From Eretmocerus hayati (Eukaryota > Arthropoda > Insecta > Hymenoptera > Aphelinidae): a stretch of 64,000 nucleotides of DNA. Position 1 is the first letter of the stretch, and the number at the start of each line of letters is the position of its first letter. Below, one piece after another: positions 1-12,559 of this stretch. A model generated the notes under the pieces. That model saw only the letters and a list, made by a program, of their open reading frames with translations, searched no databases and was not told where the DNA came from. A program made the position numbers and the translations under genes. The stretch lies in the NCBI GenBank assembly GCA_029851415.1, contig CM056742.1, forward strand, positions 152,463,121-152,527,120, given 5' to 3'.

Positions 1-760
1 GAGGCCACGCACATCAGGCACTCCGTTATACAAATGAATTATTCGCCAATGCGATTTTCATATACATAAGTTACGAATGTATTTATTTGCACATTCATGT
101 GTCAGTAAATGTGTATGTATACTTATATAAATAGGGTTCATCAGCCCTGCCAATGTCGATTAATGTATTCGCCGGAACGATACTGACCGTGCAAACTCTT
201 TCGCGACTAACGGACTCCTCGTTAATTTTCAACTTTTTTGTACGTCTCTGCTGCTACTGCAGTGCAAAGCTACTGTACATTTGGTATGGGGTATATGTCA
301 CATTTGCAATTCACGAAGGGGATTAATTATTCCATGCCAATAATGATCGATGCGGATGGGTCAACGAATCGGACGTGATTTTGCTGCATTTACGTGATTG
401 AGAGTTCACTTTTTTGTGATTCTATTTTTTTTATGGAGGAAAGGAGGATTGGCAGATAGATACAATTTTTAAACTACCTTTATTTGAGCTAGCTAGGATT
501 TGGTTAATAAATTATCGAGATGCTTGCAAGGAATGAGAATTTCAAATTTTGTTTAAGATCAAGTCAGTAAAATTCTTAGGGGCCATTCATCAATAACCTC
601 GTCAATTTGTAACATTTTTTTAATTCCTTGGTACAAAATGCAAGGAATGATATCTTATAGAGAGATAGTTGTAAAGATGATCTGAAAGGGATAGATAATT
701 GAGGGCTCAGCCAAAATTTGATCATCCGAATCCAGCATATCGGTTTGCCTACGAAAAATA
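1..760. other. AT-rich sequence without recognised feature
   Basis: No open frame of note, RNA gene or repeat was seen here. It resembles ordinary AT-rich insect intergenic or intronic DNA. Confidence 0.5.
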
Positions 761-784
761 TTACAGATAGCTATACGTGGCCGT

Positions 785-1115
785 ATGGTTTATGCGTATA
801 TTGGTTGGTGGGTGCACATGTGAGTGGGTGGGTGTGGAGGTTGGTAGTAGGGTGGGTGGGTAGGGTGATAAAATAATAGATGGGTGTGTAGATGAATAGG
901 TAGAGGTAGATGGGTTAGTGGGTGGTGGGATAGGCGAGCGGATGAATAGGTACGAGGCTGGATCAGTAATGAGGTGGGTAAATAGGTGGGGGTGGATCGG
1001 TTCGTGGGTGGACTGGTGCATAAGTAATTAGGTGGGGCTGGTGGGTGAAGGTGGTTTGTCTGGTTAGACGAGTGGGTGGTGGTGGTAGACGGGTGGATGG
1101 GTGGGCGAATGGATA
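785..1115. repeat. Degenerate GGTG/GGTGGGT-rich minisatellite
   Basis: The + strand is made of imperfect GGTGGGT, GGGTGGAT and GTAGATGGGT words, about 330 bp long. The minus-strand open frame across it is rich in proline, serine and threonine (PPTNPST-type), which is what a biased array gives, so it is not called as a gene. Several runs of four GGG tracts lie close together on the + strand, so quadruplex formation is possible but untested. Confidence 0.75.
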
Positions 1116-1854
1116 GTTCGGTATCTTAGTTCAATAAGTAAATCACTACTCGATAATTCTCTCATATTTTTTCTGAGCTGCAAGAAAATTCCAGGTACGT
1201 ATAACTTATCCGAAACATTCACAAACCGAACGCTCGCTAGTGGGGAAGGCAGCTACGCTAGTATATGAAATTGAATGATGAGTGATGAATTCATCTGAGA
1301 AGAAACCATGGAATCAAGAGTGCACTAAATTCATAAAGCATGACTAACTAATTTTCCCCGTCAAAATTTGAACGTGAGCATATTATTTGTTAGTAGATAG
1401 GCTGTCCACTACCCTTGGAGATCTTAACACCTTCCTCGAATGGGAAATAGAGAAAGCTAAATATCAAGCTCGAATCTTTGAACAATCTTATTATTCTCAA
1501 GTCAGTTGAAAGAATATGCACCGAGCTCTATTCATTCGAAAAAAAAACTATACGGTTTTCATTTCCAGATTTGAAAACTTTACTCGTCATTCTTCTAATG
1601 AGCGTCTTTTGACTTCATCCATCACTGAAACTAATTGGGGTAATCGTTTATTACAGTATCGAATCTTTCTATTAGAGCTTAGAAGAGTCTTTTAAAATGT
1701 CCTCAAACTCCTCAAAGAGCAGTTATGAGTTACCCTAGCAGACGGCTTTACTTATAAGTTACGATCATTTCCTAAAGATCAAGAAAATTGAATAAATTAA
1801 GCGCCTGTCCAATTTCATCCGTCGGGATGCCTCGTATCGTGATGGCATCGCTGG
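1116..1854. other. AT-rich spacer without recognised feature
   Basis: This stretch lies between two G-rich arrays. No gene, RNA or repeat was recognised. Confidence 0.45.
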
Positions 1855-1976
1855 TGCTGTTGGTAGGTCGGTGGGTTGGTGGTCCGGTAAGTCGGCGGGT
1901 CTGGTGGGTCGGTGGGTATAATGGCCGGCGGGTCCGGTGGGTACATGCTGGTGTTGCCGGTGTTGCTGGTGATGGT
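1855..1976. repeat. Short GGTCGGTGGGT degenerate array
   Basis: About 120 bp of imperfect GGTCGGTGGGT, GGTCCGGTGGGT and GGCGGGTC words. The composition resembles the array at 785-1115 but with more C and G. A 64-residue + frame runs through it and looks like a composition artefact (VGRWVGGPVSRRVWWVGG-type). Confidence 0.65.
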
Positions 1977-2075
1977 TTTTGACTTCCGTACGGAGTGGGC
2001 TATTTAGTTGATTTGATGGGCCAATCAGTTGTTCTAAGATCCAATCAGTCAGAACTTCCCTTTTGGATGGATGGA

Positions 2076-3445
2076 CTGTGGCTGGGGCAGAAGCTTAGGC
2101 TTTGGCTGAGGCCGAGGCTGAGGCTAAGGCTCGGGCTGAAACTGGGTCTGTGGCTGAGCTGATGCTGGTGCTGAGACTGAGGCTGGATCTGTGACTAGGG
2201 ATGAGGCTGGCCTGGGCCTGGGGCTGACGCTGGGCTGCGGCTGGGGTCGAGGCTGGGTCGGGAGCTACGGGTGGGGCTGAGGCTGGGCTGAGGCCAAAGC
2301 TAAGGCTGGGGATGGAGCCAATGTTGAGGCTGAGGCTAAGCTGGGGCGTGGCCGAGGCTGAGGTTAGAGCTAACACTGACGCTGAGTGTGAAGGCTGGGG
2401 CTGTGACTAAGGCTGGAGCTTAGGCTTTGGCTGGGGCCGAAGCTGAGGCTAAGGCTGAGGCTGGATCTGTGGCTGAGCTGATGCTGGGGTTGAGGCTGAG
2501 GCTAGGCTGGGGCTTGGCCGAGGCTGACGCTCGGGTTGAGGCAGAGGCTAGGGCTGTGACTAGGGGTGAGGCTGGGCAGGGCCTGAGGCTGACGTTGGGC
2601 CTGGAGCCGACGCCGGGCTGCGGATCGGGTCGAAGCTGGGTCTGAAGCTAGGGCTAAGGTTCGGGCTGAGGCCAAAGCTAAGGCTTATGCTGGGGCTGGG
2701 GCCAATGTTGAGGCTGAGACTAAGTTGGGGCGTGGCCGAAGCTGAGGTTGGAGCTAATGCTGAGGCTGGAGGCTGGAGGCTGGGGCTGTGACTAAGGCTG
2801 AAGCTTAGGCTTTGGCTGGGACCGAGGCTGAGGCTAAGGCTCGGGCTGAGGCTGGATCCGTGGCTGAGCTGATGTTGGGGCTAAGGCTGGAGCCGAGGCT
2901 GGGGCTGAGGCTAGGCTGGGGCTTGGCCGAGGCTGACGCTGGGGCCAATGCGGGGTCTGAGGCGGAGGCTAGGGCTGTGGCTCGGGATGAGGCTGGGCAG
3001 GGCCTGGGGCTGACGCTGGGTCTGGGGCTTAGGCTGAGACTGGGGCCACTGTTGGGGCTAAAGCTTAGCTGGGGCATGGCCGAGGCTGAGGTTGGAGCTA
3101 ACCCTGAGGCTGGATGCTGCGGCTGTGACTAGGGATGAGGTTGGGCTGGGGCTGGGGCTGGAGCTGGGGCTAAGGCTGAGGCTGGGGCAGTGGCTAAGCC
3201 TGAGACTGACGCTGGAGCCGAGACTGGGACTGTGGCTAGGGATGAGGCTACGTTGCGGCTGGGGCTGGGGTCATAGCTGGGGCTGGGTCTGGGGCTGGGG
3301 CTACGGCTGGGGCTGAAACTGGGGTTGTGGTTAAGGCTGAGGTTGTGACTGGAACTGTTTCTGGGACTGGGGCTGGGGCCGTGGATGGGCCGTTGCTGAG
3401 GCAGGGGCTGGGATTGGGTCTGAGGTCGTCGCTGGGGCTGGTCGA
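2076..3445. repeat. GGCTRR hexanucleotide minisatellite with higher-order repeats
   Basis: About 1.37 kb of degenerate 6-bp units of the GGCTGA / GGCTGG / GGCTAA type. A longer landmark (GCTTAGGCTTTGGCTG) recurs at 2093, 2418 and 2803, so blocks of roughly 325 and 385 bp have been duplicated on top of the hexamer. Because the unit is two codons long, open frames appear on both strands: alanine/glutamate or glycine/leucine-rich on +, proline/serine/leucine-rich on -. None has a domain. These frames are best read as by-products of the repeat. The array ends abruptly near 3445 in ordinary AT-rich sequence. Confidence 0.9.
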
Positions 3446-6400
3446 TTGGGGGAAATTTCCAGATACTCACAGAAGATTCAGGAACCTCACTATGCGCAAC
3501 ATTATATCATTTCAATAGCTCTCAATCACAGTTACTTGGTTACATCAAGGAACTTTTTCTTCCCAAATTCACTGTATTATGAAATATTAATGTCACATTG
3601 TTGAACTACAGAAGCATTTCAGGGGCTCATATCATATCAGAGACACTTCCAAGCCGGACGAGCGTTAGCGAGGTAGGTAATAACACTAGTCTCATTCAAC
3701 TTTGTGTGCAAGAACATGTTAAAAGAAGCAATTGCCATAGCTCTTTACTCAGTTCATCATTCATGGATAGCAAATTCCTGACAATCCATGAATTTTCTAT
3801 GGAGCTCATTGTGTATTAGATAATAATCCCTGAAGTGCATGCGCTCTCCGCTAACATGGCTAATAAGTAATTGGTGGATTGATGTGTACACTTAATAAGT
3901 TTACAAATCATAGTCTATTTGCATATCGACAATTCAAATTACATGGATTTGAAAGTTCAACGTCTCGAATTTATGTGTATGAGCTTATTCAGAGTTTACA
4001 GGATTCAAGATTCACTTTACGGCAGAATTTGGTCACATTTGGGAAAATTCGTTCACAAAATAATCTATTAATCTTCCCGGGCGTGTCACTGGCCCCATTG
4101 GAGGATTGAGAATGAGCGGAAGAAGAAGGACCTTGTAAAAGCTACTAATCGAGACTTCCTTTGTTGGCCTGGCTAATTAATATTACCAGGATGGCACTTC
4201 CGGAAGCCACATCCAGCAAACATGATCCATTTCCAGTTTTTTTTTTTTTTCAATAATTCACCATATCACTCTCGTCAAGATCTCAACTCCATCTGACCAT
4301 GATGAAAAAAAATTGAATAATATTGAACGCGAAATGAATACAGGTCATGTCGGTCATATACAGAAATTTACTCACAGATATATCTGTATATTGCTCGGCA
4401 CAAAATGCCATACCAGAGGAGATGTACATTGATTGAAAGCATAACAGGTTCATAAACACTATGTTCTGATATATACGTGGAATGAGAGGTATATAGGGCC
4501 CCACCTCATCCGCTACAAATGTCATCCGTGATGCATCCAAAGCCCTGATGCTCGTCGTCGATTCCGTACATATAAACATTGCAATACATACTCTGATACC
4601 GGAAGTAACTCATTTGCTCCCGTTTTTTCTCAAACTTTTTTATATGTAACGCTCGGAGAACAAAGTCATCCTATGCATGCACGCCCAGAACCAAAATAAT
4701 ATATCTATGTATTTGAGTATTACAGGTAGTACATCACGATTATGTGCACGAGCGCGCGACGATTTGTTCTCATAAACGAAACGATTAACCGACGCGTTAA
4801 AATTTTCTACACAATAGCAACCACTCAACTATAGGTACATGTACATATGTATATCTCTAGAAGCTTGGTCACGCAAATGTTACGCCGGATGAGTTTTACC
4901 AATTGAAAAATTTTCCCCTTCAAGCTCGTTTTGTTCAAAGTAAAAAATTCGTCTAGCCTAGATAGACGAACTATCTACTATATTGTACTTGTATTCCATC
5001 CATTGTGGTATGTACGAGGGCATTTTGTTGAAACTGGTTGATTGATAGGCTAGACACGTTTGATTGAAAAAAAAAAAAAATATGATGCACTACTACTATA
5101 CACTGTATCATAGGAGAACTGGCTGTGACAGCTGTTTCACCTGTCAGAGTTTGACCATAAATGGTCATACAAGGTTGATGCATTAAACGATACAACGATC
5201 GATTTGCTTTCAAAATTTGAACGAGTAGGTGACGGTCGACAACATTTATTTTTACCATTGAGATTGAAGAATTTTTTCTTAATCGTCATCTTATACTGCG
5301 AATTTAAACGAATAAGTATATAGTATGTATTGGTTAGAGAAAATAGATACTTGGTAAGGTGACATTGCTCAAGTCATCGATCAAGTATTCTATGTAAGGC
5401 TAATCACACCCATGACATACTTCATACGGACGCAGATGGAAAAATTTTATTCTTTAACTTTTTTTTTTGCTGGCAATTGAGTAATTTTCGAATGCTCGAT
5501 GAGTATATGTTAGAGTACAAAAAACTAGTATTCCAAAGTTTGGGATTCTCATTTGAAAAAGTTCAGAAAAGATGAACGAAACAAATCTGTGAAAAAGATT
5601 GAGAATTCGAGAATTGCGTAGTTCTAGAATAGTAGAATTCGTGTTTGAAGCTATAGAAAACAAATTACGAGCAAGACTAAACTATATTAACAGCGATCGG
5701 CTCGTAATGTGTCGTGTCATTAATTTAAACTGAACAACTCGAAGGTATATAGGTACCAAATCGGGACTAGATCACGGCTCGAGATCACGGAGTATAGCAG
5801 AAGCACGATAAAAATCTCGATCGAATGCCATGTTCGGAGGTAGTCAGCATTAGTTGTGAGCTCGTGAAGTTATGCCGATTTTACAATTATGCTTATATAC
5901 ACGTGTTGGGTGACTTTTTTTCTGCTAAACAGTATCGAGTTGGTTCATTTATCGACTTTCTTGTATGAATAATGGATTTTTTTTTCAAGATATTTATTGG
6001 TAATGATTTAGGTGAGAAATTTGGATCGTGTCATGACAGCTTTGGTTTATTTAATTATGTATGTGCGTTGTGAAACTTTTCCTCATATAGAAATAGATAG
6101 GAATTCTTGAATGGCTTCTTCAACTGATAGATAGATGGAATGAGAGACTGACTGATTAGTATTGAAGTCTCGTAAATGCAAGAACACGCCTGGGATCTTT
6201 CAGCCTCGTTTCATCATATCGAGATCGATTTATTCATTCGAGATTCTTAACTACTGCACGCAATCTTGTCGTTGACCTGAATTTTACGTTTTTAGCGAGT
6301 GACCGAGAGCTTTCCTGGAAAACAATCTCAATAAATGATTTGCATATGTGGGGTCACTTTATTTGAGTGTACTCATTTAACCCCATGATTTACTTGATAA

Positions 6401-8430
6401 TTTTTGACGTCAAGTTTTACCTAAAAGTGGACCGAAATTCAAAATTGTACCTCGCAAAGAATTGAAAAATTCACGTATTTCTAATAACAAACTGCGATTA
6501 ATTCTGTCAAATATTTTGGAAGAAGATTAAAAGATTAGAGAGACACTATTTTAGTTGAAGCTTTCGCGATATCTAAGAACTGTGACAGTGAAAAATTTGT
6601 ATAAGTTCTGTAAGTGACTCGAAATCGTCGAAACTTGAGTTGTTCATGACCACAGTCATGAAAAGATTGTGGAAAATTTCTTATAGAGCGGTGTAAAGAG
6701 ACCATTTTATAAAAAAATGGAGACTCTCGATTTTTGGGGTGTCCCATTCATACAATATTCCCTAAAGTGTCATTCACAGTGCATTTTTGTTTAGAAATCA
6801 CTCTCCTCCGTTCCTTGCAATCGCTAAAGATGGCTTTGCATTGCATAATTTGTACAAGAGTTTAGCTTTCCAACAAATTTCCGATTGTATCATAATAACA
6901 TTGAATATTCTCATATTCATGCTCGTATCTTCTGAAATACGTGGAGTTATCACACGGATAATCTTGAACATTGGCTCACTGCTTCTACAAACAGGTAAGA
7001 ATAGAGGAGGGATTAGCATCTGATGAAGTTCATATCAAACTTAATAGAGTGACTCGGACGAAATATTTTTCGCTATGAAAATCAGCCGTGATCTCATGTT
7101 CGACCGGTTAAAGGTGGATCTCTAACAGGTTGGACGAGAACCGAATTAAAATCCCATGAAATTAACCAACAATTTTCGAACGTTGTCACCTAAGCTTCAA
7201 AAAGTTTGATGGATGAGCTAAATTATTGTGCTGTTTTCTATCATGATTTCGCATGACCGTTGTAAAAATCACTCCATCTGATTCACTTGTGAATTCCTCG
7301 ATCCACATATTGATAGTATCGATATGTCTACAAAAAACTGACACCTCTTTTTGCAAATAGTTTCATCAACAGCAGACGAAACCACTGACCAACTCAGCAT
7401 GCAATAGTCCAGCTGTCTATACCTGGAGGCAATTTCGGTATGTATGTTTCTCGCCACCCACGATAATAATAACGAATGAAATTTGCAGAGTAAGACGGCA
7501 CGTGGCTGAACGCGCGCCACTAATTCATATTCCCGCACCTGACCGAGCTTCTTCTTCTTCTTCTCCAGCTCATTCAACACCCCCGCGGGGCTTATATCTT
7601 TTTATTCGCGTGTCTTTCCACCTGCTGTTGCTGGCTGCTTCTACTGTTTCTGCCACTGACTTTTACCAGTCTGTAGCTATCAGTTCAAACGATGTTAATT
7701 TTCAAGCTGAATATTATTAATGACCAACGCACCTTGATGCCCAAATTCGCTGTATAAGGATGATGCCGAGCTTTTAACAAAGGCCATAGATATATATTCT
7801 TGCCATACTTGCCATAAGAGTATAACAGCTGCTCTTTGAGTGTAAAGATAAGAAAACCAAACGTGTGAGTCGCTTTGTTTATGCATATGAAGAGCTCGGT
7901 TACTACTTATACTGCTTCTGCTGCTTCTTTCTGAGATCGAAGATGTGCCGCATATTCCTCGTGCGAGCCAAGCAGAAAAACGGTATTGACTTCCGGCATA
8001 CTCTTTGTTGTACTTAAAATGCGTTAATTAGCTAAGATGGGGGATTGATTGAGGTGCCGAGGTGCCTGATGCAATATTCGTTGGATTGACGGAAAGTACT
8101 TTTTGTTGGAAAGCCAGTCTCAAGATTTCGATCAGTAAGTCCTGGTAAAATATTTGAACAAGACCTAAGATTGTGTGATTTTTTATCTGAAATAATCTAT
8201 AGAAAAATGTGATTCTAACAGATTCAATTGATGAGTCATAGTGATATCATCCCATCCTTGACTGAATAGTCATCTGATGTGTATGGATCATGAAATTTTG
8301 ATTTGAATTTTGACGTTGTTTGTAATAATGTTACCACGAATTGAGGGTATCATCGCGCAGATAAAACAACATTGCAGTCTATTCAACTGGATCAATCTAC
8401 TTTATCCATCAAATTATTGATTGATAGCGT
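3446..8430. other. About 5 kb of AT-rich sequence without recognised gene
   Basis: Open frames are at most about 100 codons and none resembles a known family. Minor features are a T14 tract at 4237-4250, an A14 tract at 5067-5080 and a short TTC run near 7549-7566. I see no tRNA, rRNA or transposon signature. Confidence 0.5.
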
Positions 8431-8445
8431 AGATGATGATAGATT

Positions 8446-8535
8446 GTTTCAGACCATTCCAGACCATGCCAGATCGGCCTGATCCATTCCCAGGGGCAGA
8501 CAGAGATGACGGCCCGGCCAGAGAAACCGGGCCGG
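8446..8535. repeat. Leading fragment of the CCAGACCATT array with a GC hairpin
   Basis: The words TTTCAGACCATTCCAGACCA match the decamer array at 9190-9740. They are followed by a GC-rich hairpin in which GGCCCGG (8511-8517) pairs with CCGGGCC (8527-8533). It is probably a detached piece of the same array. Confidence 0.55.
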
Positions 8536-9189
8536 CCCTATTTGAGGACCTTAAAAGAAAAGGGAAAAAAGTCCTTGCCTCTAGAAAAGTAAATCTGCCT
8601 GTGGAATTACTTCATCGTATCATTGGAATCATTTTTTCTCAATATATAAGCATCTGCGCATGCTTAATGATTTTCAGACATTTTATGCTCATGAATTCTT
8701 TCGTGCATGGATGTGTTTCCTATCCATAAATCCTGAGCAGAAACGATTGGCAGAGAGCTGCTTAGAGAACGCTAAACACTAAACACAACCAACAAAATAG
8801 TTTATCTTGGTCTTTATCATAATTCAACCAAACTCTTTGTGTTTCATCCTTTCTATGGAATACCTTCTGCATCTTCGCTCATCTGCTTAGGATGAGAATT
8901 TTAAAACAACTCCAAATCTGCTTGTTTCGGTTTTTAGAGGTTTTTGTGAGAATTCTGCTTTTGGAGCTGATAAAAGGTTGTCGGATTGGGATTCAAAAAC
9001 AAAGGTGATCAAAAAGTGTACACATGCACGCATATTGTCGGACCTCGTACATGGATGAGTGATTCAGCTCTAATTATCTGAGATCCGAGGTGAGCTCGTA
9101 AAATCAGGCCCTGTTTGGGTAGGCCGCGGCCCATCGAGGGCTGCGGCTCACCGGGAAAACTCCCAAATTCCAAAATAATCTGTCCGCTC
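8536..9189. other. Spacer between the two decamer-array blocks
   Basis: Mostly AT-rich, with a GC-rich patch near 9115-9160. No gene was recognised. Confidence 0.4.
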
Positions 9190-9745
9190 CTGTCCATTCC
9201 AGATTATTTTAAGCCATTCCAGATCGTTTTAGAGCGTACCATGCCACCCCAGACCATCCCAAATCGCACCAGGTCGTTTCAGGTCATCCCAGACCACTCC
9301 AGACCGTCCTAGCCATTTGACCCCCCCCCCCTCCCCATCCATCGTTCCAAGCCATTCCAGACCATTTTAGAGCGTACCAGACCGATCTAGACCAACTCAG
9401 ATCATTTCAGGTCGTAAGAAAACGGCCCCAGATCCCACTAGACCGTTTCAGAGTGGTCTAATTTTTTTCAGATCAGGCCAGACCGACCTAGACTATTCCA
9501 GAGCACCCTAGACTACCCCAGATCGTTCTAAGTCATCCCAGACCGTTTCAGAGCATACCAGACCATCCCAGACCACCCAAAATCGTACCAGCCCGTTTCA
9601 GACTATTTCAGACCATCCCAGGCCACCCCAGACCATCCCAGGCCGTAAGAGAAAGTCCCAAATCCTACTAGACTGGTTCAAAGCAGTTCAAACCATTCTA
9701 GATCTCACCAGACCGTCCTAGAACATTCCAGACTGATCCAAACCA
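9190..9745. repeat. 10-bp-period degenerate array (CCAGACCATT type)
   Basis: About 550 bp of imperfect 10-bp words such as TTCCAGACCA, CCCAGACCGT and TTTTAGAGCG repeat nearly back to back. Period 10 is close to one helical turn. A C-rich run sits near 9320-9332. There is no protein or RNA signature. The array grades into CACCAACCC-type words up to about 9830. Confidence 0.85.
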
Positions 9746-9830
9746 TTCATACACCGGACCACCAACCCGCTCAGTCACCGACCCATTCACCATCAGCCCA
9801 CCAATAACTCATATGACCACCCTTAATACT

Positions 9831-10715
9831 TGCCTTAATACTTCATTCTCCCCACGTACGCAACCCAATACGATGGATCCAGACGGATAAATATTGGCTG
9901 GACGTTCAATTTTTAGAAATTATGTTCTCTTTCGCAATAGTCTTAGATTCGATTTTGATGCATTACAAACTGAATTGATTCCTCATTTTTGATCTAACCC
10001 TAATAATGTACGGTTTTTACTATGACTGTATTTCTGCTCATACTGAATCATATCGCAAGACCAAAAAAGAAGATACGTATGGCATAATCTACAAGACCAC
10101 TTGAGACACAGGTGCACCCGTTTCCAACGCGTCTTTTCTCAAATGGGATACAAATCGTTATAACAAGTACAAAAAGATGTAAAAAGACAGCATAGATTCT
10201 TTGCGCAAGGTGCACGGGTATGAGTATAAGTATAAGCATCAGGAAATCCGTCGAGTGAACAAGTAGTGTGTATTAACGAGGTCAAGAGAAGTCCACCCTC
10301 AATAGTATTATGTGCAAGCTTGCGCGAGCATTACACGGTTTCTGCATTACATCGACACGCTTCTTCATTAGCTACCAATATAAGGTGATATGTGCGCACA
10401 GTATAGAATATAGGCACGACCGGGCTTCGTCACACTCAGCTGAGCACGCTGTTATATTCTCGTAATTATTGAAATCCGTCGTTGCGAGCTTGTACTCATA
10501 AATTTATCTATGAGTGCTAAACCAATCAGGGCCAAGCCCATCCATATACGTTATATGTCTGTCATGTGAACTGACAGCTGATTATTAGAGTGCTCTAAGA
10601 TGATTTGCTGGAGCAGATTATACACTTTTCTGTCGGGTTGATGAAATTTTGATCATTTATCTACGTATGACTCAGATGTACTTGAGAACGTTCTACTCCC
10701 ACATTTTTCTAATTC
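9831..10715. other. AT-rich spacer without recognised feature
   Basis: No gene, RNA or clear repeat was seen. Confidence 0.45.
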
Positions 10716-10730
10716 TACTCGAATAGTATT

Positions 10731-10930
10731 TTTCGATTCGAGGGAGGGAAGTTTGGTTTTGCTTTTCGAGTGATTGTTTTCGGTCCGAGCCCTGGCGAGG
10801 GTCGAAATTAGCACGAGTAAAGCAAAATAACTTCACGCTCGAGTATCGAAATGAGTTTTTCGATCGACTGGGCGTAAAGTAAACGAAAACTACCGTGCGT
10901 AAAGCAGTGCTTTACGCACAGTCGATCGAA
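10731..10930. mobile_element. Double-hairpin foldback element, copy 1
   Basis: Two adjacent hairpins. The first runs from TTTCGATTCGAG (10731) to CTCGAGTATCGAA (10850) and has GTCCGAGC/GCGAGGGTC near its tip. The second (about 10857-10930) pairs TCGATCGACTG with CAGTCGATCGA and GGCGTAAAG with CTTTACGC. No open frame is present, as expected for a non-autonomous MITE-like or foldback repeat. Copy 2 follows directly, in the same orientation. Confidence 0.75.
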
Positions 10931-10938
10931 ATAGTACA

Positions 10939-11140
10939 TTTCGATACAAGGGCGTAAAACGTTTTATTCGCGTCCGAGTGATGGGTTTCCGGCCCGAGCC
11001 GCAGGCGAGGGTCGGAATCATCACGAGGATGCGAATAATAGGTTTTACGGCCGTGTATCGAACTATACTTTTCGATAAACTGTGAGTAAAAGTCGACAAA
11101 CAGTGCGCAAAGTGCTCTTTTACGCACAGTGTATCGAAAA
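10939..11140. mobile_element. Double-hairpin foldback element, copy 2
   Basis: Hairpin 1 (10939-11062) starts TTCGATACAAGGGCGTAAAA and closes with TTTTACGGCCGTGTATCGAA; its tip pairs TTTCCGGCCCGAGC with GCGAGGGTCGGAA. Hairpin 2 (11069-11140) pairs TTTTCGATAAACTGTGAGTA with the GCACAGTGTATCGAAAA side. The order of the two hairpins is the same as in copies 1 and 3, so the architecture is a family property. No coding capacity is seen. Confidence 0.8.
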
Positions 11141-11149
11141 ACGTATTTT

Positions 11150-12225
11150 AAATCGTAACAGAGTATGGTAGTCTTGAACTATACATTCATATTTTGCTGA
11201 TGATCTTTTGCATAGGATTATTGTGGGACATGCATGGTTCTAAAATCTTGGTAAGTCATCTTTCTAGTGGAATCAAAATTAGTATATGAGCCGTTTCCGA
11301 GAACGGTGCGGAAATAAAGTGTTTCTTAATCTCGGTCCAATCATTTCCCTTTGCGAATTCATTCAACCAAAAAATAAGCGGAAGCATTTTTTGTAGATTC
11401 AACTTGAGAAATATGGTATAACAAGATTCTTATTATACTTCACGACTCTTTTGGAAGTGCATAGTTTCATAGCTCTAAGCAAGCTTGTTTCATTAATAAT
11501 CGTGTGAAATAGTTCATTCTAGTGTCAACGAATACAATCTCTTAGAAATCTATGATCACATTCAATTTAGTAATGAGTAAGCATCAGAGATGGCCTTTAT
11601 TTTGAAAACACAATGTTGGACATACCGTGAAAATCAAAATTCATATTTTCAAGCTCAGATCGTCTCTAAATTGAGTGTAAAAATATATAACAAGATGCAA
11701 TTAGTTATTCCCTCAATCTCATTCTTTTCCTAACCTATCGTAATAGAATAGATGGAAACGACAGGTACTGATCTTGTTTCACTGGCTGAATCTCCCGAAA
11801 ATGTAAATCGCTCATCATGATATAAGTATAATGCATTCATTCTCATACAAATTGTGATGAGACCAGATAAAGAATAATGGACGAGCGCATCGCGTTACGC
11901 TTTGTCCGCACGAAAGAACGTTCTCCACATGACTGTTTTAGTCAGGTGCCGAGGGCCTCACCCACGTTCACATAACCATGAACTTATAATGCTGGCCATA
12001 TGATATAGTTATTTATGACACTGGTTGCTCCTATTAGGTGTGTCTATATTCATCCGCAAATGGGATCGAGGTTTCCAATTTCCAACGGCGTTGTGTAATG
12101 CATGAGTAATGCAAGTAGGACGAGAACAATGAATTATTATCGAGATTATTATGTATTCGGGAAATCTATGAATCTGTTTGGAAACGTGGATCAAATACGT
12201 ATCCTAAGAACTTAATTTTTCAACC
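11150..12225. other. AT-rich spacer without recognised feature
   Basis: No gene or repeat was recognised. Confidence 0.45.
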
Positions 12226-12230
12226 GACAG

Positions 12231-12310
12231 TTGGTTGGGTCGCTGAGTGTCAGCAATCATCGAAGTTAAGCATCGTTGGGCGCGGTTAGTACTTGGATGG
12301 GTGACTGTCC
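12231..12310 (+). pseudogene. 5S rRNA-like relic with internal promoter boxes
   Basis: The segment 12262-12305 closely resembles the internal control region of animal 5S rRNA genes. An A-box-like AGTTAAGCATCGT (about 12264-12276) is followed by GGGCGCGGTTAGTACTTGG and ATGGGTGAC, corresponding to the intermediate element and box C. The upstream part is only loosely 5S-like, and the 3' end (the complementary acceptor strand) is absent: after GTGAC the sequence diverges. It is therefore a truncated 5S pseudogene, or the 5S-derived head of a SINE3-type retroposon. About 100 bp downstream is an 11-bp perfect hairpin (12411-12444). Confidence 0.8.
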
Positions 12311-12410
12311 ATCCCGGTCCAATCAACCTTGATGAGCTTACTTTTCTGATCGATTAGTTGACACTTACACCTCAGCAACGTGAGCGGGAGGCACGAAATG
12401 TTACAATTGT

Positions 12411-12444
12411 GGTGTTCATGCTCACAAAATGAGGCATGAACACC
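12411..12444. repeat. Perfect 11-bp-arm hairpin
   Basis: GGTGTTCATGC (12411-12421) pairs exactly with GCATGAACACC (12434-12444) around a 12-nt loop. It lies downstream of the 5S-like relic and could be part of the same retroposon body. No terminator-type T run follows. Confidence 0.6.
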
Positions 12445-12559
12445 GTAAGGGTAGCATGAATAAATGTGCCGAACTCTCCGGAGCAGGTTTTCTCCTCTCA
12501 GGAGTTTTCCCTTCCTCCACGGCAGGGCATGATTCTCGGGCAAATGCGGAGAGAATTAG

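Noticed and set aside
2095..3470. Several 60-113-codon frames rich in Ala/Glu/Gly or Pro/Ser/Leu
   Set aside because: They are translations of the hexanucleotide repeat on both strands and change with the frame.
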